From contig JAJQAZ010000028.1 in the NCBI GenBank assembly GCA_021203545.1, positions 1 to 40,475 on the forward strand: a stretch of DNA of 40,475 bases. Reading direction: 5' to 3'. Of this stretch, positions 9,157 through 17,589 are shown in pieces. How positions within the stretch are numbered: position 1 is the stretch's first letter; the number at the start of each line of letters is the position of its first letter. Source of the DNA: Tannerellaceae bacterium. GTDB taxonomy: Bacteria; Bacteroidota; Bacteroidia; Bacteroidales; Tannerellaceae. The notes under the pieces were generated by a model. It was not told where the DNA came from and searched no databases. It saw only the letters and a program-made list of their open reading frames with translations. The translations under genes and the position numbers were made by a program.

Positions 9157-10755
9157 ATGAAAACAAAATTGATAAAATACACCTCTATCTGTTTATTGGT
9201 GGCAAGCTATCTATTAGTAGGTTGCGTGGAACTGGAAGTAACTCCAAATAACAAATATTCCGACGAAACATTCTGGACTTCCGTAGAGAGAGCGAATGCT
9301 TTGTTAAGTATGGGATATAACCAGATGATGAATTCAGACCGGATTTTCAGGGATGAACGATTAAGCGATAATCTTTATAACGGATATGGTAATCCGGCTG
9401 AACGATTAATACAAACCGGTATTGCAACAACAGCCACCGGTATTTTTGCTGACGAATGGAAAGATTCGTACGGCGGAATCAAAACAACTCATACATTTCT
9501 GGCAAATATCGACAGATTGAATGCTGATGAAGCTTTAATTGAACGAATGAAAGCGGAAGCACGTTTCATACGGGCTTTTATATATTTCCGCCTGACAAAC
9601 TGGTATGGAGATATCCCATTCTTTAAAGAAGATATTGACCTGGAAACAGCTCAAACAATTTCCAGAACTTCACAAAGTACTATTGTGGAATTTCTTCATC
9701 AGGAATTGGATGAAATTGCCGAAATACTTCCTGCATCTTATTCCGGATCCGATAAAGGACGTATTACCAGTGGGGCAGCAGTTGCATTAAATGTACGGAT
9801 AGCATTAAATTTCAACAATTGGGATAAAGTAATTGAGTGTACGGACAAACTGATAAATTCTACCAAATATGGTGATTATGATCTTTTTGAAAATTATCAG
9901 GAACTCTTTTTTTATGATAATCAATATAATAAAGAGATTATTCTGGACATTCAATATGCAACTACTTATAGAACCTGGAGCAATATTTTTGCCTATGTCC
10001 CTTTAAGTCTGGAAGGTACAGAATATATTAATGCAAGCCCTACACAGGATTTAGTAGACTCTTATCTGATGTTGGACGGATCTAAATGGAATGAAAACCA
10101 GCCTATGTATGATGACCGGGACCCTCGTTTAGATATGACCATTATACGGCATGGCGGTGTTATTAAAACAAAACAGGGAACAAGTTATACTGTTAATATT
10201 GACCCTAATAATAATCCAAATAGTAATGATTATGCCGGACGTCAGAATGGAACTCAAACAGGGTATTTCTATCATAAATATTATGACGCCAATCCGTTGG
10301 CCTGGACAAACAATACAAGTTGGTCATGCAATATCAATATCCCTACTATTCGTTTTGCAGATGTATTATTGATGTATACAGAAGCCATGTACGAAAAAGG
10401 GCAAATGAATGCGGAGGTATGGAATAAAACAATTAAACGTCTACGGGAACGAGCTGGTTTTATAGCTTCTTCAGCACTGGATTTCCCTGGAAATACAAGC
10501 GATTTACAGGACATTATCCGTAACGAACGAAGAGTAGAATTAGCACTGGAAGGACTTCGTATTTTTGATATTCGCAGGTGGAATATTGCACATATTGTAT
10601 TATCCAAACCATTCAGGGGTGCTAAATTCGACAAAAATGGTACTGACTACTTTGAATTCCCGGCCGGAAGTTTTGGTACCCGGGACTACCTTTGGCCTGT
10701 ACCTCTTCAGGAACTACAAATTAATCCTAACTTAGGACAAAACACAGGTTATTAA
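9157..10755 (+). CDS. SusD/RagB-type outer membrane glycan-binding lipoprotein
   Basis: A 532-residue SusD-family lipoprotein that caps the SusC barrel and binds the incoming glycan at the cell surface. The lipobox ends at Cys23 (LLVGC). Conserved family segments are the N-terminal TPR stretch KAEARFIRAFIYFRLTNWYGDIPFF and the C-terminal NERRVELALEGLRIFDIRRW, with the usual ending YLWPVPLQELQINPNLGQNTGY. Length and ends are normal, in contrast to the truncated SusD remnant at 38215. Alpha-mannan as ligand is inferred from context. Confidence 0.95.
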   Translation: MKTKLIKYTSICLLVASYLLVGCVELEVTPNNKYSDETFWTSVERANALLSMGYNQMMNSDRIFRDERLSDNLYNGYGNPAERLIQTGIATTATGIFADEWKDSYGGIKTTHTFLANIDRLNADEALIERMKAEARFIRAFIYFRLTNWYGDIPFFKEDIDLETAQTISRTSQSTIVEFLHQELDEIAEILPASYSGSDKGRITSGAAVALNVRIALNFNNWDKVIECTDKLINSTKYGDYDLFENYQELFFYDNQYNKEIILDIQYATTYRTWSNIFAYVPLSLEGTEYINASPTQDLVDSYLMLDGSKWNENQPMYDDRDPRLDMTIIRHGGVIKTKQGTSYTVNIDPNNNPNSNDYAGRQNGTQTGYFYHKYYDANPLAWTNNTSWSCNINIPTIRFADVLLMYTEAMYEKGQMNAEVWNKTIKRLRERAGFIASSALDFPGNTSDLQDIIRNERRVELALEGLRIFDIRRWNIAHIVLSKPFRGAKFDKNGTDYFEFPAGSFGTRDYLWPVPLQELQINPNLGQNTGY

Positions 10756-10796
10756 TGCCTGTAACATTTATAATTAAGAGTTATAACAAATAAAAA

Positions 10797-11954
10797 ATGA
10801 AAGAAATGAATAATAAGATATTATTTGCTCCAATCGCATTTTTAATGTTAGTATTCGGTGTGTTTACCAGCTGCGACGACGATAAAGAGTTTAAAAATGT
10901 GGCTATTACGGCTGTTGAAAAACTATATGAACCTACAGATGGTAAAGTAATTACACTGGAAAATGTGAGTGGAATATTTTTTGAATGGGAAAAAGCGTAT
11001 GCTGAAGATAATAGCATTGTTTATTATGAGGTATTATTTACCAAAGAAAATGGAGATTTTTCTAATCCGGATTATGTATTAACATCAAATAATAATGGTT
11101 CACTCCCCAGTGTAACACTCTCGGCAAAGGAGATGAACCGGATTGCCGGATTACTTGGTATAGAAATGGGAGGAAAAGGTACTATTAAATGGACAGTACG
11201 TTCCAACAGAGGACTCAATACAATGTTGGCCAAAGAAACAAAAGAATTCAGTGTTATCCGGTTAAGTTCTATAGACCTGGAGGGTGCAGATCTCTATATT
11301 GGAGGTGATGGTGCAGAAGCCGGACGTAAATTTGTGGATAAAGGAAACAATGTATTGGAAATTTACACACAATTAAAAGCAAACCAGGAATTTTATCTGT
11401 ACTCAGAAAAAAATGAAGAAATCCGTTATTTCGAATTGACTAATGATAATAGCGTCATCAAAGAAGTAGAAAATATGGAATCAACAACAGTAAATAACAA
11501 TGCTGTTTATTGTATAACTGTAGATTTAGATGCTCGCACTGTCAATTTCTCGACTATTGATAAAATAACTATTTTCTTCTGCTGGACAAGCGCACAGGCT
11601 GAATTTACTTATCAGGGGAATGGAACCTGGTTCCTTTCCGGTTATAATGTCGAACTGGTATCTACAGACTGGGGATTTGATGAACGTTATAAATTTGTAT
11701 ATACAACTAATGGCAGCGCGGTACATTGGGGACAAAAAAATCCAAATGATTCGCGGCCTACTTTATCCTCTAATCAGGAATACTGGGATCTGGCACCTCA
11801 GTCAGGTACCGGAGCATGGGACGGTGAACCATTTAAATTCCCTAACGAAGTTTGTGATGCGGATGATCTTTCTAAGTATTTAACAGATATCACTATCTAT
11901 ATGAATGCAGAAGAAGGTTATACACATCAATTCTCAAATATCCGTGAAAAATAA
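10797..11954 (+). CDS. SusE-like surface glycan-binding lipoprotein
   Basis: This 385-residue lipoprotein (Cys26 in VFTSCDDDKEF) sits directly after susD, where SusE/SusF or other surface glycan-binding proteins lie. The Asp-rich stretch after the Cys resembles the export signal of surface-exposed Bacteroidetes lipoproteins. Residues about 30-150 look like the SusE N-terminal immunoglobulin-like domain (GKVITLENVSGIFFEWEKA, then GKGTIKWTVRS). The rest has two beta-rich stretches with exposed aromatics (YQGNGTWFLSGYN, DWGFDERYKFVY, NQEYWDLAP) that could bind sugar. A second ATG at codon 4 may be the real start. The precise family of the C-terminal half was not recognised. Confidence 0.8.
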   Translation: MKEMNNKILFAPIAFLMLVFGVFTSCDDDKEFKNVAITAVEKLYEPTDGKVITLENVSGIFFEWEKAYAEDNSIVYYEVLFTKENGDFSNPDYVLTSNNNGSLPSVTLSAKEMNRIAGLLGIEMGGKGTIKWTVRSNRGLNTMLAKETKEFSVIRLSSIDLEGADLYIGGDGAEAGRKFVDKGNNVLEIYTQLKANQEFYLYSEKNEEIRYFELTNDNSVIKEVENMESTTVNNNAVYCITVDLDARTVNFSTIDKITIFFCWTSAQAEFTYQGNGTWFLSGYNVELVSTDWGFDERYKFVYTTNGSAVHWGQKNPNDSRPTLSSNQEYWDLAPQSGTGAWDGEPFKFPNEVCDADDLSKYLTDITIYMNAEEGYTHQFSNIREK

Positions 11955-11974
11955 TAGTACTAAAAAAATAATAT

Positions 11975-13164
11975 ATGAAAAAATATTTTATATTAGGTAT
12001 TATCCTGTTAATGATCACTTCCTGCGAGGTGAAAGACGAATATACGTATATTAGTCCTATACCGGCAGAAGTATCGTCGTGGACAGCATTAGCAGATAGT
12101 AGTGGAAGGGCATTTATTGAAAACTTCTGGAACAACGACACAAAATGTTTCAACGACCGGATTGATGGATATTACTCACCCTATTCGTACTGGCCTCACG
12201 CACACGGATTAGATGTATTGGTAGATATATATCTTCGTACCAAAGACGAAACTGTTAAACAATACATTTATGATGCACATGCCGGCATTAAAGAACGTAA
12301 CTATGCCGGAGATACATTCTGGAATAATTATTACGATGATATGGCATGGCACGGAGTTGCACAGCTTCGGGTACTACAGGAGGTAGACGGCTCCTGGGCT
12401 AATTACGAAGAATCAGCCAAACAACTTTGGGAATGGATTACCGAAGGATGGACGGACGACGATGGAGGTGGCATCGCCTGGAATCATGAAGATAATGCAG
12501 CTGGTAAAAGCAAAGGTCTTCCGAGTAATGGTCCGGCTTGCATCATTGCCGCGCGCAGAGCACAAAAATATCCGGATGAAGTAATCAATGGATACACCAA
12601 CCTGGAATGGGCACACCGGATATATGACTGGATGAGATATAACCGGGTCATACTTTCTACCGGACGTGTATATGAGCACATAGACGACACAAACGGAGAT
12701 TACTCGTACGATGTGGGAACATTCATCGGATCAGCTCTGGAATTATACGACATTACCGGAGAAATTACCTATATGAATGATGCGATTAAAGCAGGCCACT
12801 ATCATATCCGTAATAATATAAATTCATCTAACCGGGTTATGACTGATTACGGCGAACAGGTAGGAGATGGTGGGGTCACGATTGTAACCTGTTCAAAGGC
12901 ATCTTCGTCCGTTACTTCACGTTACTTATCCAGCATCCTGATTTACCTGCAGAAGACAGAGCGCAGTTTATCGATTGTATGGAACACAATGCCAAATATC
13001 TCTGGTATCAGGGTACTCAGAAATCACCCATTGTTCTTCATGCCCCAAGTTGGTGGGAACTGCCTGAAGAAGGTGTATTCTGGGGCGACCTGAATGCAAA
13101 TATCAGTGGAGCGGCCATGATGGAAGCGATGGCAGTACTGGAAAAAGGTGGTTATCTTAAATAA
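11975..13164 (+). pseudogene. GH76 endo-alpha-1,6-mannanase lipoprotein, one frameshift
   Basis: GH76 enzymes cut the alpha-1,6-mannan backbone internally. The protein has a lipobox at Cys17 (LLMITSC), so it is probably anchored at the outer membrane. The family's paired catalytic aspartates are Asp121-Asp122 in NNYYDDMAWHG. The first frame is correct up to YGEQVGDGG and then turns to nonsense (VTIVTCSKASSS) and ends at 13093. From about 12877 the next frame gives HDCNLFKGIFVRYFTLLIQH and continues to GGYLK at 13164. One missing G in the run at 12872-12875 explains the shift. Corrected length is about 396 residues, normal for the family. As written, the last quarter is lost. It is the last gene of the operon, followed by a terminator. 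Confidence 0.9.
12979..13164 (+). CDS. GH76 C-terminal fragment, in the frame after the shift
   Basis: This open frame is the true C-terminal end of the GH76 enzyme (MEHNAKYLWYQGTQKSPIVLH, then PSWWELPEEGVFWGD, ISGAAMMEAMAVL). The frame is open further upstream through FKGIFVRYF, so the internal Met is not a real start. It should be joined to the preceding frame. Confidence 0.75.
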   Translation: MEHNAKYLWYQGTQKSPIVLHAPSWWELPEEGVFWGDLNANISGAAMMEAMAVLEKGGYLK

Positions 13165-13234
13165 GATTGGATTGGTTTTTTTATCCTTAGTTTTAATAGG
13201 TTGATTGAAATCTCAACGTTTTAAGGCTTTTTTA

Positions 13235-13267
13235 AGAGGGTATGCCGGGATGGCATACCCTCTTTTT
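13235..13267 (+). terminator. Rho-independent terminator of the mannan operon
   Basis: A perfect 12-bp stem (AGAGGGTATGCC at 13235-13246, GGCATACCCTCT at 13252-13263) with a 5-base loop is followed by five T. It lies 70 bases after the GH76 stop and before the cupin start, so it separates the two transcripts. It also shows that an upstream ATG at 13242 is not the cupin start. Confidence 0.9.
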
Positions 13268-13298
13268 ATGTATCACTTTTTTGTTTATCTTCGTGGGT

Positions 13299-13769
13299 AT
13301 GAAACTTATAAACGAAAACCTACTTGATAAAGTAACCACAGAGGCGCAATCATCTGCGCGGTTACGAATGAATTATAACTTCCACGAAAAACTGGATGAT
13401 CCTATTAACCGGCTGATCAATGCCATTGAACCGGAAAGTTATCTGCGCCCTCACCGGCATCTGAATCCGGATAAAGAAGAAATATTCCTGATATTGCGGG
13501 GAAGTGCCGTTCTTTTCCTGTTTGATGAAACCGGAAATATAACAGAACAAATCCTACTGAACCCTAAACAGGGCTCATATGGTGCAGAGATCGGCCCGGG
13601 TGTTTGGCATACACTACTGATTTTGGAAAGCGGTACAGTGATATATGAAGTAAAACAAGGCCCCTTTGCCCCTCTTTCACCCGAAAACTTCGCTCCCTGG
13701 AGCCCTGCACCGGAAGCTACGGAAGATGTGAAGAAGTATATGGATACTTTACGGAAGTTAGTGAAATAA
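13299..13769 (+). CDS. WbuC-family cupin metalloprotein
   Basis: A 156-residue single-domain cupin resembling the WbuC family found in some polysaccharide gene clusters; its reaction is not established. Visible metal ligands are His52 and His54 (PHRHLNPDKEE), Glu60 or Glu61, and His104 (GPGVWHTLLIL). An upstream ATG at 13242 would add 19 residues made from the preceding terminator stem, so the start at 13299 (MKLINENLL) is chosen. It stands alone between the mannan operon and repeats. Confidence 0.8.
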   Translation: MKLINENLLDKVTTEAQSSARLRMNYNFHEKLDDPINRLINAIEPESYLRPHRHLNPDKEEIFLILRGSAVLFLFDETGNITEQILLNPKQGSYGAEIGPGVWHTLLILESGTVIYEVKQGPFAPLSPENFAPWSPAPEATEDVKKYMDTLRKLVK

Positions 13770-13800
13770 TTTAAAGTATGGAGATCCGGTAAATTTTTCG

Positions 13801-13945
13801 CTGGCCTTTCGCTGGCGCAGATTTAAATCTGTGCCTAAATGAACGAACTGTAAAGAAGTACGGATTTAAATCCACACTAGCGAAGGCTTAGTTAAAATGG
13901 ATTACAAATCCATAGTTCAACAAGCGGGGATTGCAAATCCCCTTA
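13801..13945. repeat. Palindromic repeats after the cupin gene
   Basis: The gap 13770-14028 has no gene but holds members of two repeat families. One is CGCAGATTTAAATCTG within 13811-13839, followed by a related GGATTTAAATCC at 13862; outer arms GCCTTTCGCT near 13805 and AGCGAAGGC near 13880 can pair. The other is the AATCC palindrome family: ATGGATTACAAATCCAT at 13897-13913 and GGGGATTGCAAATCCCC at 13926-13942. Some of these hairpins may also end transcripts. Confidence 0.75.
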
Positions 13946-14028
13946 ATCCAAAATCCAAAGAATCCAAATTTTAAAAATATTTTATTCCTCTGTTCTTTTG
14001 TCTCCATTTTTCATTTTTCGTTTTTCAT

Positions 14029-15864
14029 TTAATCCCCTTCGGCAATTATCATTTGGCAGTTTTTGCAATCGAACTGCAGACGGAGCCTAGTCTCTTTATA
14101 CAGAAGATAGAAGGGTTCTTTGTAAGGATGTGAAGTTTTTTGTTTAACCGGACACCAACCCATGCTATATTTCAGACAGTGACGGGTGAACATTAAGGGT
14201 ACATTCCGTTGGGGGGTTATTTCAAAAGCCGGATCCACCTGTTTTACCTGATGTTGTACATAAAAGGCTTTTGCCTGCGAATTAGATACATTGCCCAGAT
14301 AGGTCAACTGTTTTTCGGGATAAGGAATAGCTGTGACCTCTTTACCTCTTTTTCTTATCTCGCGCCGGTAACGGATTTTACGGGTACACAATAATTTATC
14401 AATTGCATTCCTACGCAAAGTTGTAAGCAAAGAAGAAGGTACAAACCAGTTTTCTGTAGATTCTATTTGGATATCAATAGCTTCGAAAATTGTATTTCCC
14501 AACCGGGACAACTGATTGGTTATGTTTTCCTGCTGGCTTTTACGGGCGATCTCTTTTTCAAAAACTTCATGCACAATAGCCCGTGCTCCTGAACAGTCTT
14601 CTATTTCTAACGAAAACCCGGCAGTACTCTCCCGGAAACAGAGCCGGACAGGCATCTTTCGTTCGGCAGTTGGTTTGGATAATTCCTTTTCAAAAGCGAT
14701 ATCGTAATTACGGTACAAAACTGTTTTAGGTGAAATAGCCGGCATCTCTAAGGGATAAATGCGGTTCTCTTCCGCTTTGTTCACACGGAAGCCGGTTAAC
14801 TGTCCGGCAGAATTAAAGTATACCAAACCGTCTCCATTATTCAATTCACGCTTTAATCCGGATACAGTAAAATATCCTTTCCGGATCTCTTTTACCCGGC
14901 CTACCTCCTCTCCTATCGATTTAGGTGTATCGAAAGAGGTTATCTCTTTGGTTCGTCCGTTAAGGAAATAGGAAGTGAATCCACGGTTAAAACTTTTTTC
15001 AGGAACAGGTTGAAAAGAGAAACGGCTATCCCCATCGGATGAACGGATATATTCCTTACGTCTTTCCAATATTTCATCCAACCGGGTACGGTACCAGGCT
15101 GTGATGTTCTTTACGTAAGTTATATCTTTTAACCGGCCCTCTATTTTGAAGGAAGTAACTCCGGCATCCAGTAATTCTTCCAGTTGTCCGGTACGGTTCA
15201 TATCTTTAAGAGAAAGCAGGTGTTTACTGTTTACAATTTCCTGTCCTGTAGCATCTGTCATTTTATAAGGCAGGCGGCAATATTGCGCACACTCTCCCCT
15301 GTTAGCACTACGACCACCCAGTGCCGCACTCAGATAACATTGTCCGCTGTAACTTACACAAAGGGCTCCATGTATAAATACTTCCAGCGGCACAGTTGTT
15401 TCAGAGGCTATCCGACTTATTTCGGATAAAGACAATTCACGGGCCAACACGACCTGCGAAAAACCTACATCCTGCAGGAAGCGTACTTTTTCTACCGTCC
15501 GGTTATCCGTCTGGGTACTGGCATGCAGAGGAATAGGTGGAATATCCAGTTGAGTAATCCCCATATCCTGTACGATCAGTGCATCTGCTCCGGCTTCCCA
15601 CAACTCCCGTATTAACCTCTCTGCCTCTTTAAGTTCATCCTCTTTGAGGATCGTATTGAATGCTACATATACCCGTACATTGTATTGGTGGGCATATTCA
15701 CTCAACTGCCGTATATCTTCGATACTGTTTCCGGCAGCAGCACGCGCACTGAAGCGGGGAGCCCCTATGTAAACAGCATCCGCCCCGTGGTTAATTGCTT
15801 CAATACCACAGGCCAGATCTTTTGCCGGAGCCAACAGTTCAATAGAACGGATACCTTTTTTCAT
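14029..15864 (-). CDS. U32 family peptidase-like protein (RNA hydroxylase-type, RlhA/TrhP relative)
   Basis: A 611-residue member of the U32 family. It begins with the family N-terminus (IELLAPAKDLACGIEAINHGADAVYIGAPRFSARA) and carries the signature SGQCYLSAALGGRSANRGECAQYCRLPY at about 172-200. A long C-terminal region follows, with four cysteines near the end (RHCLKYSMGWCP and FDCKNCQM) that could hold a metal cluster. Several U32 members of this size (E. coli RlhA, TrhP) hydroxylate rRNA or tRNA rather than act as proteases, so an RNA-modification role is more likely; which RNA is not clear. It begins immediately after the metA stop with no gap, so the two are probably co-transcribed. Confidence 0.85.
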   Translation of the reverse strand: MKKGIRSIELLAPAKDLACGIEAINHGADAVYIGAPRFSARAAAGNSIEDIRQLSEYAHQYNVRVYVAFNTILKEDELKEAERLIRELWEAGADALIVQDMGITQLDIPPIPLHASTQTDNRTVEKVRFLQDVGFSQVVLARELSLSEISRIASETTVPLEVFIHGALCVSYSGQCYLSAALGGRSANRGECAQYCRLPYKMTDATGQEIVNSKHLLSLKDMNRTGQLEELLDAGVTSFKIEGRLKDITYVKNITAWYRTRLDEILERRKEYIRSSDGDSRFSFQPVPEKSFNRGFTSYFLNGRTKEITSFDTPKSIGEEVGRVKEIRKGYFTVSGLKRELNNGDGLVYFNSAGQLTGFRVNKAEENRIYPLEMPAISPKTVLYRNYDIAFEKELSKPTAERKMPVRLCFRESTAGFSLEIEDCSGARAIVHEVFEKEIARKSQQENITNQLSRLGNTIFEAIDIQIESTENWFVPSSLLTTLRRNAIDKLLCTRKIRYRREIRKRGKEVTAIPYPEKQLTYLGNVSNSQAKAFYVQHQVKQVDPAFEITPQRNVPLMFTRHCLKYSMGWCPVKQKTSHPYKEPFYLLYKETRLRLQFDCKNCQMIIAEGD

Positions 15865-16800
15865 TTATGAAAGGTCTCCTAAATGGCGTATATCTTCGAA
15901 CCGGAATGGTGTTTGCTGATATACATAATAGTTGAGCCAATTGGTAAATAACAGATTGGCATGCCCACGCCAGCGCACAACAGGCCCCTGCGAAGGATCA
16001 TTATTACGGTAATAATTAACCGGCACATCAATAGGTAACCCTTTATTTACATCACGGACATATTCGTCGTTCAGGGTATAAGGAGAATACTCCGAATGTC
16101 CGGTAATAAAAATTTCACGTCCGCCACGTGCCATAACCATATAAACACCCGACTCTTCACTTTCCGATAAGAGTTTAATTTCCGGAACTTTCAGGATATC
16201 TTCCCGGCGTATCTCCGTATGGCGGCTATGAGGCACAAAAAACTCTTCATCGAATCCACGGAAAATAGGAAGAAACGGTTCCCGGACCGTATGCCGGAAA
16301 ACACCAAACATTTTAGATTCCAGCGGGTATTTAGGCACATCATAAAAATGATACAAGCCTGCCTGAGCAGCCCAACAGATATATAAAGTAGAGGTTACAT
16401 GCGTACAGGCCCAGTCAAAAATACCTGTAATCTCCTGCCAATAGGTTACATCCTCAAATTCCATTTGTTCTACCGGTGCACCTGTAATAATCATCCCGTC
16501 ATAATAATCGGAGGCTATCTGATCAAACTCCTTGTAAAACTCCTGCATATGTTCGATAGGGGTATTCTTGGGTGTATGGCCTTTTATTTTCATAAAATCC
16601 ACTTCTATCTGCAGAGGAGTATTACTTAACAAACGGATCAGATCTGTCTCCGTTGTTATCTTTAAAGGCATCAGGTTGAGTATAACTACACGCAAAGGAC
16701 GGATATCCTGTTCGGAGGCCCGGAGGGAATCCATTACAAATATCTGCTCTTTCTTCAGCAGTTCTATTGCCGGTAAGTTTTTCTGTAAATTTAAAGGCAT
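15865..16800 (-). CDS. metA: Homoserine O-acyltransferase (MetA family), predicted acetyl-CoA type
   Basis: This 311-residue protein acylates homoserine, the first dedicated step of methionine synthesis. The catalytic set is complete at standard numbering: Cys142 (ICWAAQAG), His235 and Glu237 (FITGHSEYSP). Residue 111 is Glu (GAPVEQMEFEDV). In the B. cereus enzyme Glu111 gives acetyl-CoA specificity, while Gly111 in E. coli gives succinyl-CoA, so an O-acetyltransferase is predicted. The start at 16800 (MPLNLQKNLPA) is chosen because the family begins there and AGAGGAAA precedes it. The frame could be extended to 16869, but that part is made of an intergenic repeat. Confidence 0.95.
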   Translation of the reverse strand: MPLNLQKNLPAIELLKKEQIFVMDSLRASEQDIRPLRVVILNLMPLKITTETDLIRLLSNTPLQIEVDFMKIKGHTPKNTPIEHMQEFYKEFDQIASDYYDGMIITGAPVEQMEFEDVTYWQEITGIFDWACTHVTSTLYICWAAQAGLYHFYDVPKYPLESKMFGVFRHTVREPFLPIFRGFDEEFFVPHSRHTEIRREDILKVPEIKLLSESEESGVYMVMARGGREIFITGHSEYSPYTLNDEYVRDVNKGLPIDVPVNYYRNNDPSQGPVVRWRGHANLLFTNWLNYYVYQQTPFRFEDIRHLGDLS

Positions 16801-16825
16801 TTGTGTTTCCTCTTGTTTGTTCACA

Positions 16826-16833
16826 CAAAAATA
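16826..16833 (-). promoter_or_regulatory. Candidate -7 element for metA
   Basis: The minus strand reads TATTTTTG, matching TAnnTTTG, 26 bases before the metA start. No SAM riboswitch-like structure was recognised between it and the start codon, so regulation by SAM is not evident here. Confidence 0.45.
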
Positions 16834-16838
16834 GGAAA

Positions 16839-16874
16839 CAATTGACAATTGACAACCTGCAATTGACAATTATT
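16839..16874. repeat. CAATTGACAATT simple repeat
   Basis: Overlapping copies of CAATTGACAATTGACAA, then CAATTGACAATTA after a 5-base break. The same unit occurs inside the outer membrane factor gene near 22050-22070, where it is translated as LTIDNGQL. It probably belongs to an interspersed Bacteroidetes repeat. Confidence 0.6.
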
Positions 16875-16943
16875 TGAGAATCTTTCCTATATTTGCTTAC
16901 ATACAGATAAAGCCTATGAAGTATTTACTTAAAAACAAAGGCC

Positions 16944-16987
16944 TTTAATCTATTGACAAATATGGTATTAATCTCCCCACTTGAGAG
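16944..16987 (+). repeat. 44-base dispersed repeat, copy A
   Basis: Begins TTTAATCTATTGACAAATA and ends CTCCCCACTTGAGAG. A close copy lies at 20613-20656. In that copy the end completes a hairpin (CTCCCCTCTTGAGAGGAG), while here the MITE-like element begins just after TTGAGAG. Confidence 0.7.
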
Positions 16988-17256
16988 ACTGTGTAAAAAC
17001 ACTCCTGGTTCTTTGATAAAGTTACAAATTGTAAGTGATTACCCCGAAGCGGGTAAAATGTGACTAACCCCGGGTGCAACCCGGGGTAGGCAGAAACCCT
17101 CTTTATAACAACCCTGAAAGGGTTGAACCCTCTTCAGGGTTCATAGAGTAGATTAGCTTTCTGCCACGGGTTTCACCCGCGGTTAATTACATTCAAGCCC
17201 TTTGGGCTTACAAGCTGTAACTTTTTGATTTTACAATTTAGTTTTTATACAGGCTT
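16988..17256. mobile_element. MITE-like element with internal hairpins and a possible 7-bp target duplication
   Basis: Ends are inverted: CTGTGTAAAAAC (16989-17000) and GTTTTTATACAG (17241-17252). An inner inverted pair is AAAGTTACAA near 17018 and GTAACTTTTTG near 17217. Inside are perfect palindromes: CCCCGGGTGCAACCCGGGG (17068-17086), CAACCCTGAAAGGGTTG (17109-17125), CGGGTTTCACCCG (17167-17179) and AAGCCCTTTGGGCTT (17195-17209). TTGAGAG occurs immediately on both sides (16981-16987 and 17257-17263), consistent with a target duplication. No transposase is encoded, so it would be non-autonomous. Confidence 0.55.
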
Positions 17257-17465
17257 TTGAGAGGGAAAATAGAAACAAATCGACACTTTACAATCTTCCG
17301 GGCACTACTAATTACAAATCCCTCAATTCAGAAGTAATATCGCAGACTTAACCTGACATTTTAACACACAACACCACACAATCCAATCAATTTAACACAA
17401 AATCACAAAAAAACAAAACAGGCCGGATTACTCAAAGCCGGCTTTCAGAATAGGTGAAAAAAATG

Positions 17466-17589
17466 TACACCGTAACCGTTGACCTGGCTACGTGTAACGG
17501 ATGCCCCGGTTACACGTAAGCGTTAGTTCGTCTACGCGTAACCGGAGTATCCGTTACACGTAAGCGGGGCAAAAACTAAGCGTAACCGG
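17466..17589. repeat. Array of six GTAACCG/CGGTTAC motifs in alternating orientation
   Basis: Motifs: CACCGTAACCG (17468-17478), CTACGTGTAACGG (17488-17500), CCGGTTACACGTAAGCG (17506-17522, inverted), CTACGCGTAACCGG (17532-17545), CCGTTACACGTAAGCGGGG (17551-17569, inverted) and CTAAGCGTAACCGG (17576-17589). Neighbouring inverted members can pair into hairpins. The array could be a repeat element or a cluster of protein-binding sites. Confidence 0.65.

Noticed and set aside
13242-13298. Extended start of the cupin gene with a hydrophobic N-terminus
   Set aside because: The extra residues come from the terminator stem and loop of the mannan operon; family proteins begin at 13299.
16801-16869. 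Extended start of metA
   Set aside because: The extra residues are translated from the CAATTGACAATT repeat and the promoter; the family start and a good ribosome-binding site are at 16800.
16801-16980. SAM riboswitch upstream of metA
   Set aside because: The distance from the likely promoter to the start is only about 25 bases and no conserved riboswitch core was found.
17041-17252. CRISPR-like array, because of several short palindromes in a row
   Set aside because: The palindromes differ from each other and spacing is irregular; there is no repeated unit with unique spacers and no cas gene.
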